64,000 bases of DNA from positions 6,340,826-6,404,825 of the forward strand of contig CM024187.1 of the NCBI GenBank assembly GCA_013433145.1, written 5' to 3'. Origin of the DNA: Ascaris suum (taxonomy: Eukaryota; Nematoda; Chromadorea; Rhabditida; Ascarididae). Under the pieces are notes generated by a model that searched no databases, was not told the DNA's origin, and worked only from the letters and a program-made list of their open reading frames with translations. Each line of letters opens with the position of its first letter. The first letter of the stretch is position 1. Position numbers and translations under genes: made by a program. Below are positions 48,101 to 60,348 of this stretch, in pieces.

Positions 48101-51100
48101 TTATAAAACACACTGAACTCGAGGGTTTTGAACCTTCTGAGGAAGGAAGGAAGCCGTGTCTTCATCGCAGTTCTAGGCCTTCGTTTCTGAGGTAGCTCGT
48201 GAAAGTCTACAATCTCAGACTGCCAGGTTGTTGCACTTCTAATTTGAAGCGCTTAGAAATAATCCTGAAAAGCCCGAAGATGTATAAAAGTAGTTCAAAA
48301 ACCTTTACTCCGACAAACTTTGTCGCAATCAATTCCTTCATTGATGGCATTTTAATCGAACGAGAACGACGATAGAGCGACGTCTGACGAGTTCATTTTC
48401 GCTGGCACGAATAGTACTCTTGGTGGTTTACGCTATAGAACAGATAAACACAAAGACGAGAGCTCAGATAGCCACAAAGATTCAAAATAACGCTGGGGTG
48501 GGTGGCATAAAGGCAATTTAGAAGCAAAATTACGAATACGATAACCTACCATGCTAGTTAGATCCCTGTGCATAATATTTTTGGAGTGGACGTAGTTCAT
48601 CGCACATGATATGTCCTTGGCAAGATTGCAGCGCAACAGCCATGGGAAAGCTCTTTGCTTGTCGCAGATGAGTCGGCTTAGACTGCCACCGTCGCAGTAA
48701 TCGACCAGAATGTGCAGATTCCACACTCCTTCCGATGGGTCCACGTCGACGCACACACCGCTGCAAATCAGCTTATCACACAAATGCCCACACGAACCAA
48801 GCGCTCCAACACTGCTCACCAGCTCTACCTTGGCTAAGGTGATTTCGGCGTCATGTGGCAAACTGCAGCTGTCCTGATGAAAACATCCTAGACCAGTGTC
48901 AAACTACCATGGGCAAATAAAGTTTATTTTACTTGTGGAACCATAAAAGATAATGGACAAGCTTTTCCCACTAAACGAGATTTTATTCAGCAAGTTCCAA
49001 ATCTTCTTCCCATGAAATTGATCGCCAAGTTTTTGACCAAGTTAGAGGTAAGTATCAAATCGTTCAGATCGTCAATCTTTCAGTTCAAGCTAAACAAGAG
49101 ACTTCACTCCAGTAAAAGGAAACAGGAAATCGCAAATGCAGCAAGCAAGCGCCGACCACATTGACTTTGTCATGTACGGAAGAAATCTTCGTTAATTCTT
49201 AATCAGGATGAACAACTAGAATCCGTAAACAAAAGCACAAAGCAGTTTACAGTAACGAATTCTAATAACACTTAAATATGAACCTTTAAACTATTTTCTT
49301 AGCAATGGACATAAATTCCCTCTCCTCTTCTTTTTCAATGATGGGAATGTGCGGGCGCGTTTGCAGACTTCATGTGCATATGATCTTCAAAAAATTTGCG
49401 ATACACAAAAAAGAATGAAGAATCGAAAAAATGACTGCATCTTGTTTGTTAAGCAAACATAAATCATGATTACCTTGTGCGTTCAGCGACCAACATCGAT
49501 CAGCAAGCGGGCTATAGCAATGAAGACGCCCTAAGCGATTCTCTTTTATCAGCGCCCAAAAGCATGATCCATGATGTGCATCTAATAAAAAGACTGCGGT
49601 ACAAGCGCAAGAAGAGGAACGGGAAGCGAGCTTCAACAAAAGTTACATGGTAGGAGGGATGCTGTCTTTCCCCTCCAAACACAATTCTGCCAATAACAAC
49701 AATTTGCGTTGAGTTGCTCATTTCGGGCGGCAATTTTACTCGCAATAGAAGAGGCCTTTATATACTCTATAAGGCGCTCACTATTAAACGCTTTTCATGG
49801 CACCACCATCAAATGTGAAATGCCCATTTCGTACAGGTTTGCATCGATTCAATTACAACGAACTCTGATACCAATAAAAAATGACGGATTCTTCTAGAAG
49901 CATCGGAATAGGCAAGCTATTATACAAAACCAGCTAACCGGAAAGCAAGGAGATTAGAGTGAGAGGTGAGCTGGTTGAGCACGGCCACCTCTTTGAGGAC
50001 ACTCGCTTTTGCACGAGGTCGACTCTCTTTCTCACGTTCCTTGCCAACCTTCAGCACCATCACTTCATTCGTGACACGATGTCGAACCTTAATCAGATGC
50101 ACTCAGATTTCCCCTCAACCTTACAGCAATTCACAGCCAATATACAGCGACAATTCGATAACAAATGTTACTAAATCACCTTATCTAGGCATTCCATAAT
50201 TTACATACATGCCACAAATCCAATCATACATCCGCCTCATAGTTACAATAGTTTTTCAAGCCGATACTCAATAGTGCTTTGAAATGTTGGTAGCTTAATA
50301 ATTTCGAGGGTGTTTCCTCTATTGCCAATTTTGTCTACGTCGAAACTAAGATCTCGGAGTCAGCAAAGAAAAAACCTCAACGTCAGAAGAGGATAGGGGA
50401 TGGCTGCGTAGATATAAAAGATTACAGCCATCCCAAATATCCCAAGGTGCGTCTGTCAACGTCGGTATGCGTGGCCCAAATCGAGTGGCTTGAAAGTTTC
50501 AGTAAATGTATTTACGAATCTTTGCGAAATGAGACAAATCTAGCATGTTTTTTAAACATGGAGATACTCCTTAGTTACAAGAAGTATGGGCGTTCCCGTT
50601 CTCTAGTTTTTTTCCAAGAAATACACCAGAAAGACTCCGTCCCGGAGATGTCCTGTCTTGGTGTCAGCACACCTACGTTAGGGATTATGCCCGAAGTTTC
50701 GACGTTGGTGAACGCTGCGATTCCGATTTCGGAAAAGCGGTGAACCACCCATAATCAACAGGTGTAGATATGAGATAATGGATACTCTGCCTTTAGTTGG
50801 ACATGTCCTGTTCATAACAGCCGCCCTCCAGTTTCCACCATTGCATTTGACATAGAAAATGGAACAGAAATGCACTATCAAATGAGAAATTAATTTTGAG
50901 AACGAGATGGGGAGGAATAGAAAGATCCACTTTATTAGTGACACGGCAGGCATTCATTACCTGAATGATGGAGTAAAACATCCCCTCAACGTTTTCGCTT
51001 GTAATCACAGTGATCGTTAAGCTGACATAAAAGAGGTAGCTCGGGAATAGTACGGCCAATTATTGTGTAATAGAAAGCAACCTGTTCTCTACACCAAATA

Positions 51101-51845
51101 TTTCTGTAAAAATGCCACTTTGCCATGGTTTCGGCTCATCAATTCTAAAACGATAACCACCCCGTAGCGAGTTCTTCATGTTTTTCACTGCTTTGATAGG
51201 AAAGCCTCATTGCTTAAGATGCTGAATTTCGCATGCAAATATTACCTAAAAACTTTGCACATTTAGAGCAATCCACACAATCATTTAACGGGCACGAGAA
51301 GCTACTGCGTAACGGCTCGCTGATGGACCCACACTGCGGTTAACCTATTTGAAGCGACTCCTCCACAGCGGTACGAAAACAATATTCCACTCATCGCCGT
51401 CAAGTAGCACACTGAATTCGTTTCAGAACTCTCAAGAAGAGCGTAGCACGCATTTCACGTGTTAAATGCCTGGTTCTCATAAACCATATTGCACAGCAAG
51501 CCGTGCAGCTCCGCAACCTTTCCACTACCGTCGTTGCATGCCTGCTTCCCTCTCTCAAATTTTGAAATTTCCTTCTGATGAAGGCCCACCCCAAGAAGGT
51601 CGGCCCCTATTCTGATCTATATTCTCCTTCATAAAAAGCAGACGGAAGAATTACGATATAAAAAATGAAGTGCCATTCCCACGAACGAAAAGATGGAAAA
51701 CGCAGACCTTATAAACGTCCCCAAAGAAACCTTCGCCGAGGCTTTCGAGAACTTCAAAATCTTCTCTGGCATAGAGACGCTTCAACGCCCTTTGCAGGAA
51801 TACGCAGGACGTCGGTCCAGGAGGCGCGGAACTCGAAAGCGGTGT
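41963..51845 (-). CDS. TESK: TESK-type protein kinase (LISK family)
   Basis: TESK kinases are dual-specificity TKL-group kinases that phosphorylate cofilin/ADF and so stabilise actin filaments. Kinase exons: 51845-51708, 50087-49939, 48760-48550, 47807-47646, 46954-46778, 46148-46028. Their phases match throughout. Motifs in order: [11 protein letters not shown] (Gly loop), VMVLK (ATP Lys), [10 protein letters not shown] (helix C Glu), [10 protein letters not shown] (hinge), HRDLTSMN (catalytic loop), [15 protein letters not shown], and [19 protein letters not shown] then [10 protein letters not shown]. The last two are diagnostic of TESK. Tail exons, phase-consistent but without domain: 45531-45420, 45096-44950, 44742-44620, 44331-44233, 43698-43488, a tentative 43281-43134, and 42187-41963 ending in a stop. 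The tail is Ser- and Arg-rich, as in TESK1/2. The join between 43.1 and 42.2 kb is unresolved. The first exon with the start ATG was not found. The total is about 670 residues, near the human TESK1 length. Confidence 0.93.
43488..43698 (-). CDS. TESK: TESK-like kinase, Ser-rich tail exon
   Basis: A 211-base exon begins with one base completing Arg, then reads [18 protein letters not shown] and [15 protein letters not shown], ending KQEDQ before the donor CAA|GTAGGT. RRSFS and RSR are possible phosphorylation or 14-3-3 type sites. That is a suggestion from composition only. Confidence 0.65.
46778..46954 (-). CDS. TESK: TESK-like kinase, helix F to helix G exon
   Basis: A 59-codon exon starts [20 protein letters not shown] and has [14 protein letters not shown]. 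It matches the ADVFAFGIVLCELIARVPAD / RTEDFGLD segment of vertebrate TESK closely. Of all exons this one best separates TESK from LIMK. Confidence 0.94.
47646..47807 (-). CDS. TESK: TESK-like kinase, DFG and activation-segment exon
   Basis: A 54-codon exon encodes [13 protein letters not shown], a short activation loop and [11 protein letters not shown] through YYDEK. The acceptor is TTTTTTTCAG. The first Asn completes the catalytic-loop HRDLTSxN begun in the previous exon. DFG Asp and APE Glu are intact, so catalytic activity is expected. Confidence 0.94.
48550..48760 (-). CDS. TESK: TESK-like kinase, hinge and catalytic-loop exon
   Basis: The exon encodes [34 protein letters not shown], and ends [14 protein letters not shown]. 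The first codon is completed from the previous exon and gives Arg (LLAFRGVCV). Donor ATG|GTAGGT. The Met before Asn replaces the Lys of human TESK (HRDLTSKN). Confidence 0.92.
49939..50087 (-). CDS. TESK: TESK-like kinase, ATP-Lys and helix C exon
   Basis: The acceptor CTGATTAAG is followed by [20 protein letters not shown], then [16 protein letters not shown] supplies the ATP-binding Lys and KEV the helix C Glu. VYK|VRHR joins in phase with the preceding exon, exactly as in vertebrate TESK (VYKVRHR). Confidence 0.93.
51708..51845 (-). CDS. TESK: TESK-like kinase, glycine-loop exon
   Basis: The frame reads [20 protein letters not shown] then [12 protein letters not shown] before donor AAG|GTCTGC. 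The frame stays open upstream to 51956, but there is no in-frame ATG, so an acceptor must lie inside it. I chose GTTGCTAAG (exon start 51845); other AGs are possible. The start codon is in an unidentified exon further right. Confidence 0.85.
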
Positions 51846-51959
51846 CTTAGCAACACCGTTGAAACGATACGCACCCTTCAAACAAGGCTTTACAAACAGA
51901 GTCAAACGGTACAACACATATAGCAAAAACTCCCTGGCCGTCCTTGACCGTGCTTCTTA

Positions 51960-54128
51960 ACATGCTTAGCATGTTTCAACTTCTAGTGCAGCTTGCTAGT
52001 TTCTTTTATAAGCTGTTTAGTTGCCAGCCGGTTTTATGGCCGAAAGTGTCACTCACGAAAAGTGCACATCTGCTCAAAACTAATGCGTTTCTATTGGTGT
52101 TGTCGGAAGCATGGATACGATTTCTGAACGCAGAAGGGTTATTGAGTGTAATTGTGAAGACTGATCATTTTGATGAATAAGAATGTAAATGGTGACAGGG
52201 AGAACAACTCAAACTGCATTCATTTCGTCAGTCGATTTGGTGCAGGGAAATCCAAACAACACCGAAAGAATGCCTGATGTGTACTCCCTCAAGCAGTTCA
52301 CTGGTCCTGCGAATCTTCAATCACAACTATTCTGGCCCATTCGCCACCAGCGATACACAGTTCCCACATAGCACTTTCAAATGTTTAAGCGAGAAAAAAG
52401 CCAACTAGATTAAGGAGACGAGGATCATCCCAAAATTCAGATCACAACCACCGCATTCAATCGTCGTGATCTGCCTCCTTCTCCCAAAACTCGCTACTGA
52501 AACTACCAAACAAATATACGGACCCATCCGCACCACACATACGAAGGAAAGATGTCGCATAAGTGCAGTTACTTTTATAAGTGCACTTAAGTCCATTTTT
52601 TCATGTTTTCAGCGTAAAAAGTGCTTGGAGTAATCTAATAAATTCTCAGAAAGTTTGCCCGGATCAAATTAAAGAGGACTCAAAGCAGAACGCGAAGGAG
52701 AAGGAAGCAACATTTCGAATAGACTCTTCAAACAGGTGACAGGGAGATTATGGATTCCTCCTTGAAGAGCTCGCACAGAAATATCATAGCCTTACGTTCT
52801 AGCTCGGTCGGTAGACATGTCAGGCACAACACTGAAGAAATACACAAGAAAGGTTTGCAAATTCTATCAGAAGTTAGGAACGAGGCTGACTCATCTCTCT
52901 TGCCACTTCCCATAGATCCACTACGCAGTCCGAAATGACGATTAGAATTAACAAGAAGGGAACAGCATACGTTTGAAGAGTGTGCCGAACGCGAGGAAGA
53001 CGATGAAGTGCTTGATGAAGGAGTTAGAAATTGATGCCCATATCTGAAGCGATTGAAGTTTTAAGAGAAATTAATTGGGGTTCGTTACTAATGAGGACGA
53101 GTATGTTCCATCTGACGGCCATTCCAATAATGCTGCTTACATCAACTTCTTCAGCGCTCTTTATTACTTCAATCACTTTTGCTGCAAGCAAACTACTGCA
53201 TGTCGACATAAACGCTCTATGCGTATACGTATACATCCAATATGCTTATGCATAGTTTGTATATTACACATATGTATGTTTAAAGCGACCTAAAGAATGC
53301 GCAATAAAGGAAACTCATCAAGGAAACGCCCGTTGCTCGACACAAACAACTGGTTCCGCCTTAGCACTCCGCACCGACAACCTGCCTTCCTGTTCTGTTT
53401 ACGGGTCTTCGGAAAGCTAAACTTCCTGTGTATAGGCGATAATTCTATCGATAGAGGGGCATAACAACGGCAGGCTGCGAAGCCTTGATTTTCGAATAGT
53501 GTGCCCAGATTGCGAACATAAGCCGCCCAACCATTCATCGGTGAGAAGGAACCCAGAGTTGTGAAGGGGCAGCACCTATTGCTTTACATTAAGATGCGCA
53601 TTGCATATAAATAGTTTAGCACAAACACGTGCCACGAACGATCGCTATGCCAATATCGTGGCCTGAAGCTCAAGATTTTCTCATGGCGGCGCCAAACGTA
53701 GAGATAGGTCATGCAATTCGAGTGATTAACGACTGTTGGCAAATATATGGGAGAAATTTGTATGAAATAAATATCTTCCACAACGATCTAAGTAGGTGTT
53801 TTAGAGTAAGATCTGAGAAGACTAGAATAACAATTTCGAGGTGTCACAAATATCCCCTCACTCAACTAAGAATGACAGTGGCAATGACCACATCGACCGA
53901 AACATTGACACGGCGGAAACATGATAATATTTGCATGAAAGCTCACTCTGGTTCGAACATATCACTAATGCTTAAGGCAGTTGATGTGCTCGCTTCGAGA
54001 CCATGCAACGACAGCTGCTCGGTGGAGTAACTGAAAATGATTTAATAAAAATGCCGCATATAGAAATTAAAAAAGTCATTCGATTGGCTCACTATTTCCC
54101 TGCATTCAAGATGAGTGTGATGTTTTAA
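51960..54128. other. Upstream region of the TESK-like gene, no clear exon
   Basis: The first exon(s) and promoter of the kinase gene should lie here or further right. A plus-strand frame of 133 codons (53629-54030) has no recognised domain. Nothing else stands out. Confidence 0.4.
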
Positions 54129-54146
54129 GGGGGGGGGGGGGGGGGG
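54129..54146 (+). repeat. Poly-G tract, 18 G
   Basis: Eighteen G in a row followed by AAGAGAGG. The longest G tract in the window. Confidence 0.95.
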
Positions 54147-54747
54147 AAGAGAGGATGAGTGAAAAAAAAATTGAAAATTTAAAGGATAGTAAACGATCTT
54201 TTACTAAATGATGCAAATTTGATCACTTTGTGCAGTTTCATGCGAAATTTCAGAGGAAAAGTTGACCTTTCTTTTCAGTAACAGAAAATAGGATGGACTC
54301 CCAACTGCAAAACTCATCTCTTTGTGCCAATTAAGGAGCCACCCACTGAGCAAACATTTATGAAATCAAACAGAAACACTCGTAAATTCAAAATCGACGG
54401 GGCTTATTGGAGCTATTCTTTCATCAAATGCCAACAAACCCTTAATTCAATCAGCTTTCGGAACTCTCTGTGTTATTTGATAGTTGAATTTACGATTGGC
54501 ATGTCTTATACTACCGCATAATCTATAATTCAGCCTTCCCTTATCTACATGTACTATGGCATATTCCATAACTTTTATTAAAATCAACTGAGAATAGGCG
54601 AAGAGATTGAAGAAGTTCATCTAACTGGCACCAACCACAATGCGACGCTCCGGTTGGATTGCAATGGACTATTGCCATTGAGCTTGTCCATCACCATTGC
54701 CATCGCTGTGCACAAGAAATTCGACTAGGGGTGCACAGCCCCAGAAA

Positions 54748-54985
54748 ATGCGAACGATGTTCGTAGTTTGTGGTCTCTTCTACCTATCCTCGTTGTCGGT
54801 GAGTGTTCGATCAATCGCGCAACTCACGTCAATGGACAAACGAACTGGTCAAGACCGCAAACGGCGAAATACTCGCTTCAACTTCGAAGCTTCAGGATGT
54901 TCGCTCTGAACCCAACGTCCACTTAGGACTGCAACTAGAAAAGGTGCTAAATTCAGTTGGCGAATCAATCTGCGCACTTGAATAG
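54748..54985 (+). CDS. Possible small secreted or neuropeptide-like precursor
   Basis: The ATG at 54748 lies three bases after a CCCCAG acceptor-like site. It opens MRTMFVVCGLFYLSSLS, a convincing signal-peptide profile. Two readings exist. Unspliced, the frame continues to 54909 and carries a Lys-Arg pair and an RKRR site before RNTRFNFEASGCSL and a stop, as in peptide precursors. Spliced at TCG|GTGAGT to the strong acceptor GAAGCTTCAG (exon from 54896), it reads DVRSEPNVHLGLQLEKVLNS to a stop at 54985, in phase. The family is not recognised in either reading. It could also be chance. Confidence 0.3.
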
Positions 54986-55747
54986 CACAATACGCACCAA
55001 TTTACATAGCGAAATATGTCCGCTTCACAATAAAAAAATCAAATGGCGCAAGAATGCGATTGCGAATGTGTAGAAAGACAGCGACCGAAACAAATACTCA
55101 ACAAATAAGGTGCAGCTGCATTTTCCCCGATTAAATATTTCTCATTAAACTATCGAACGATGAAAACTGTGTGATCAGGCAAATCGGTCACTTTGCAAAC
55201 GACAAAAAATGGTGCTGATGAAATAAAGTGGTGTAGTGGTCGTACCACGGCTCATATACAACGATGGAGGGTCATAAAGTTGGAGGGCACACATCCAACA
55301 TCATCAAAAATATAAGCACTGCAAGTGCGCTTAAGCGAATCACACATAAAATATGCTTTGTGGGATTTAAGTAGTAAGAAAGCGTCTATTTCAAACGAGA
55401 TGAACGACATTATTACAACGGAGTGAAGGAGACGGAACTTCTAGAGAACTAAGACACAAAGAAAAAACAGAAGTTATATTGTTGCACGAACAACGAGATC
55501 GAGACGGATAGCACAACGCAATCACTGCAAAATTTCGCCTAAATTCAGCGAAGGTGAGCGCACTGATCGCATACAGACAAGATATTTCCGTTATTAATAA
55601 ATTTCTTTGACGAGCAGTAGTGACGGGCAAATGGTCGAAACAAGCCTTGTGCAAATGGAACTGATGACCTTCCTCACTAAGGGAAATAATGGACGAACCT
55701 GAGACATCAAGTCCAGCAGACCCGTACGAGGCTCCCCTCCCTCATAC

Positions 55748-55875
55748 CTTATGTGACGATGCTCTGGGTTTTTGAGGGACACACACTTTAACATCTCTGC
55801 AGATTGCTTGGCTGCAGTAGTGCATAGCTTTGAAGCAAGACGCGTAAAACCTTCGATTCCGTTCGACAACAGTCC
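55748..55875 (-). CDS. Possible isolated exon, unrecognised
   Basis: The frame GLLSNGIEGFTRLASKLCTT continues through AEMLKCVSLKNPEHRHI to the strong donor ATAAG|GTATGAG. The acceptor CCCACTTAAAG is fair. It could be a 5' exon of the kinase gene or part of another minus-strand gene. No family recognised. Confidence 0.3.
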
Positions 55876-55939
55876 CTTTAAGTGGGATTCTCACATACGG
55901 GCCGTATACTGAGAGTGTTCAGCATTCGTTTTGAAGGCC

Positions 55940-55985
55940 GATAAGACCAAAGGATTTTAAAGGATTAAAGGATAAGACCAAAGGA
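55940..55985. repeat. Short direct repeat (15 bp, two copies)
   Basis: GATAAGACCAAAGGA occurs at 55940 and again at 55971. Confidence 0.85.
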
Positions 55986-56545
55986 CAGCAAGATTCACTA
56001 TTTTATTCTAAGGGTGTCTAATGTTGACGAGAGAATCGAAGTTAAAAAAGCAAGCAGATAGGAAGGAAAGCACTCTTGTGCCACCAGTCTGTAGCAGTTA
56101 TTTGTTTCAATAATTCACTATCTCTCAGAGAAGCAATTGGAACACTGAACATTTATGAGCTTAGATAATGAGGAATCACTTTTCCGACCACCCACAAACT
56201 ACATTAAGCGGAAAAAAAAACGCCCATCGAAGGTGGCACGATATGCGCTTTCGCGATCTCCGCATCGACAAAACTTTTTCACAAGTTGACAGCAAATTAT
56301 AAAAACATAAACAACAAACGTGTTTACAAAAATGTCTTGTGTAATGAACTCGACCGCTCACACGACTCTTCCATGAGAGACTCGTTTCTTTTTTCTTCGA
56401 GTTGGCCTTTTCGAGTGAAAAAGTGGTTGATGTAGAATGTGGGTGAACTCTCTTCCGCATTTAAATGTTTATTAATTTATTCGAAAGTGAGAGGTCATTG
56501 GGAAATGGTACGAAAGGTTAGTCCGTAACGTACATTTTATGCACC

Positions 56546-56700
56546 GACTTCTGCAACTTTAACCTCAACGGCTCCGAAGTTTAGACCATCGGACTCTCAG
56601 ACAGACAAAGGCGCACAAAAATGAAGCATTCTCACAGGTCAAACTCATAAAAGGGCGTAGTCTCGTGTTTCTTTCTGTTTTGCAAGTAAACCTCAGTGCA
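56546..56700. repeat. Dispersed repeat, copy 1
   Basis: Contains CCTCAACGGCTCCGAAG, then CATCGGACTCTCAGACAGAC, and further right TTGCAAGTAAACC. The same blocks occur in the same order at about 61096-61200. Copies are clearly diverged. Class unknown. Confidence 0.5.
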
Positions 56701-56819
56701 ATGCACCGTTTTATAGAATGAAAGCCGCTATAAAAAGCAAACGAGAATGCATGAAAGTTCGAAGAAAACTCGAAAAAGTCATTGTGGTAGGGAGCCAACG
56801 CATCGGCTCTTCTCTTACA

Positions 56820-58574
56820 TCCCTCTCATACATTTCTCAGAACTATAAAGATCAGAACCGATGAGAACACAACGAAAACAAACCTCAACCAGTCACTCGG
56901 CTACTTCTGTGTAGGTCTGTTAAGTGATGCTTTTTCACTGAGAACATATTGGCAATGGTTAGACTACGTTCGCGCCACATTTCGCTTTTTGTATCATACA
57001 AATCATGGCAAACTAAAACTAACAGCATATTGTGGTGTAGTTAAGTTAAGTTAACTTTGTTGCAGTTAAGCAAGAGCAGTAATAACGATGGTAAGGAACA
57101 TCTATCGATGCGAGTCGGTGCATCCTATTAGTTTTTCTTTCTGAAACTAAACCACTGCACAAGTATCCTTTAAAAACTTCGAAATATTGCCTCTTTCTAG
57201 CAACGAAAACGATCTCTTACATAATTCTGCCGACTTAAAATTCGTTTTTGCGTCGCGCCGGATGGAATGCAAAAAAAAAAAAAAAAATCAAAAACGTTAT
57301 CGCGTCTAACCTGTGAATAACTTATAAAGAAGATGATAAAACTAGGACGGCACGTCATCCTACATCATAGAACTACACCAAATTCCACAGCCGCAGCTTG
57401 TTTAATTCATTCTGAAAACAGGGACAGACAGACACAGACATCAACGCGCAAGATGCAACGCGGCTTATGCCTTTAGAAAATTTCTCCAAGAGCGCACTAC
57501 GTGACCGCCAGGCCCATCTGTTCCTGATCCATTTGTGGGCCAAATTCAGTTGATGGGTTGTCATGAAGGTTGGGAGATATAACTTGAATTCCATGGTCAC
57601 CCTCAAGTTTTTTCGGCACGATTCACCCACTTTCTAAGTGGCTATGAACACCAGAAGTTACGAATGGGCAAGATTAAGTGATTTTATCAAAGAGAAAGAA
57701 TTGCAAAGGAATCGTTGGAAACGCTGTTAAGGCACTCTCATCGTATGAACACAGTAAGCTAACTTATCTGCACAATGAAGCAAAAAAACGCCATAAAAAG
57801 CCGTTCGTCTGTGGACAAGATAATGGCCATGGGGGACTTCAAAGATGCAACGGCATGACCAAACGTTCCAATAAATATATAAAATCCAAGACGAGAGAGA
57901 ATCCTACGTTTACATTTTCAGTGCTCACCATAAACGTCGGTGAATCATAAACGGAGCAGAAAAGAAAAGGGGAACGATAACGACAGAAATGAAAGGAGTG
58001 CACAGGTGAAAAATTAAGACAAATAAGTACTAATCACTTCAGGCTCCATTTAGAAAAAGAATAAAAAACAGTGAACGGCAACGGAAAGTCATTTAAACGC
58101 TGATCGGTACTGTTTATACATGCAACGACAAGGATTCAATTTAGACACCATTCTTGATAGTTTTAGCTATGCGGCCGGATGAGTAAGGACTGTGGGAGCA
58201 GATTCACGGCCCGCTTCATAGAACACGCGCTACTTGGTGCTGTATCAGAGTCTCTAAATATATGGCAAATCAAGTGACCAATAGCTGCAACTGCAAAAAG
58301 CGCGCATCGTGCTCTCTATTTGCCGCAATTTCCCGCTCGTTACGTTACACAATTAAGTGAGCTAACAGTTGCGTAAAATACTCACAAAAATGTGGCGCAA
58401 TCACGATATTTAGCTGGCTGGTAATAAGACTGCAAATTTACAGTTTTTACTCAGGCAGGTAAGCGGGAAGGCGAAGAAAAAAGGAGTGGGAGATAAGCAG
58501 CACAACTGCTCACAAGAATACCGTCAGTTAAACAACATTCATCTATATCCTATCTCTATTCATTTTCAAAATTT
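56820..58574. other. Intergenic DNA, nothing firmly recognised
   Basis: A 17-A run lies at 57271-57287. A minus frame at 57373-57630 contains HQLNLAHKWIRNRWAWRSR and lies over a GACAGACAGACA stretch near 57423. It may be repeat-derived rather than a gene. Confidence 0.4.
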
Positions 58575-58626
58575 CAAATATAAATAAATAAATATATATA
58601 TAAATATATAAAATATATAAATATAA

Positions 58627-58689
<63 letters not shown>
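58575..58689. repeat. (AT)n repeat with TAAA variants
   Basis: About 115 bases of AT-rich simple repeat: TAAATA units on the left merging into pure TA on the right. Confidence 0.96.
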
Positions 58690-58690
<1 letters not shown>

Positions 58691-60348
58691 TAACCCGCGA
58701 CAATGATATAATATGCATATATTTGCGCAGCTTATACAGCTGAACAAACAGACAAATGGGAATTAAGGGATCGAATATAACAAAGAACAGCAATCCACCA
58801 GAATTGGTGATGGGCATTTAATTTGAGTTTGCATTAATGCACAACACTAGGATTAAGGTTCCCAAATAAAACGAAATATTGGGTGGGCGCAAGCCCGCCT
58901 CCCTCATGTCAACCGTGCTGCTGCCGACGCTTACGTCACACCAACGCGGTCGCCGTTTATAAAGACGCATCGCATTCGGCCTACGTTCGCAAATGCTTGT
59001 AATGCTCACGGTGCCCTTCCCTGGACTTCCTCTCTATCATAGGAAGGTGGTTGGTGAATAAGGCCGCAGACGGACGGACTTCGGTGAGCAAGTATAAATA
59101 AGGACGCCAAAATGAATAGACAGCAAGAATTCGAGGAAATCTAAGCTGCCTGAAGTATGCACTGCATCCTTCCTGAAAGCCACATACGCTATAAAATAGA
59201 ATTCATTTGTTTACAATCGACTTTAAAGTTTAGGACATAGAGTTCCAACAGACCTTTCTAGGCCAAGTTGCTCTGAGGCTCAGCAAAGGTTGCCAACAAA
59301 TTCTGGCAAAATCCATTTTGAATTCTTCTGAACTTCACAGAGCCGTGCCAGTGAGAAGTGCAGTCGATCTGAAGAGAGATTGGGTTCGTTGACAAAAACA
59401 GTAGCGTTTTTTGAGAGAACTGTAGCCACTAGAAGTCACTTCTTCAATTCTCCCAGTATTAGAAATTCCCAAGCAGAAGCGAAAAAGTTGAGAACGACAT
59501 CCGTAGAAGGCGACCTAAGGGAACGTGAATTCTCAGCTCAGCTGCGCGGATTTCTAAATCGTCGCTGAAGTAAAACAACGAATCGTCATTGGAAAGAGCG
59601 GTCACTGCAACGAAAAATCATTTGCATAAATTTCCAACACGGGGACAGATATTCGCGCATCTGACAAAAGACGACCACAGGAGCTGACTTCCGTCTTGAA
59701 GAAACGCGTTCCAACAGAAAGATTTTCCCTCCTGTTTCGCTCAAATTCGTGTCGCGACGACGAGCAGTGCGCCAGTGACCATTCGCTTTTCAATTTTGCA
59801 GTGTTGCAAAATTTTGCGCGTCTCTTCTGAAAATTTGATCGGCCGAATTGCTGTGGCAGGTAAACTTATCAGTTTTACGCACGACAGTACTAGAACAAGC
59901 AATTACTTACATTTCGATCAAAGCTATAAAAGACTAACGCCTAGCTTACCACTTAGAGCGAGCGGTAGAACATTTCGCGATTTTTGATGTTTGCTTTAAA
60001 TGCGCGAATTTCGTCAATTTGATGAGTACGGCGAACTATTCAAATCACTTCGTTGAAACTACGCCATAAATGTTGTCCCAAATTGAAAAAGTGCTCGAAA
60101 CGAACGCTGTCGGCAGATCATTTTGCGGGTTCACAAAGGGTTCACTACAGCGAGTATCTACCAGTGTTAGCAATATTGTGCAAATATGCTTAATACTTTC
60201 GCGATATTTCACTTAATTTCACTCACTCTTTTTCACAGTTTAACGCTTAACGCATTTAAAAACCGGTTAAACGCTAATTAAATAAGCTGATAAAGTGTTC
60301 TACGAACGGATACACTGTGCACGCTCGCATTGGTGAACACCTGTAACG
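58690..60348. other. Intergenic DNA, nothing recognised
   Basis: Short open frames on both strands without motifs. Confidence 0.4.

Noticed and set aside
53629..54030. 133-codon plus-strand frame
   Set aside because: No recognised motif, no signal peptide and no splice context; kept only as a note.
58566..58817. Minus-strand Tyr-Ile-rich open frame
   Set aside because: Also an artefact of an (AT)n repeat.
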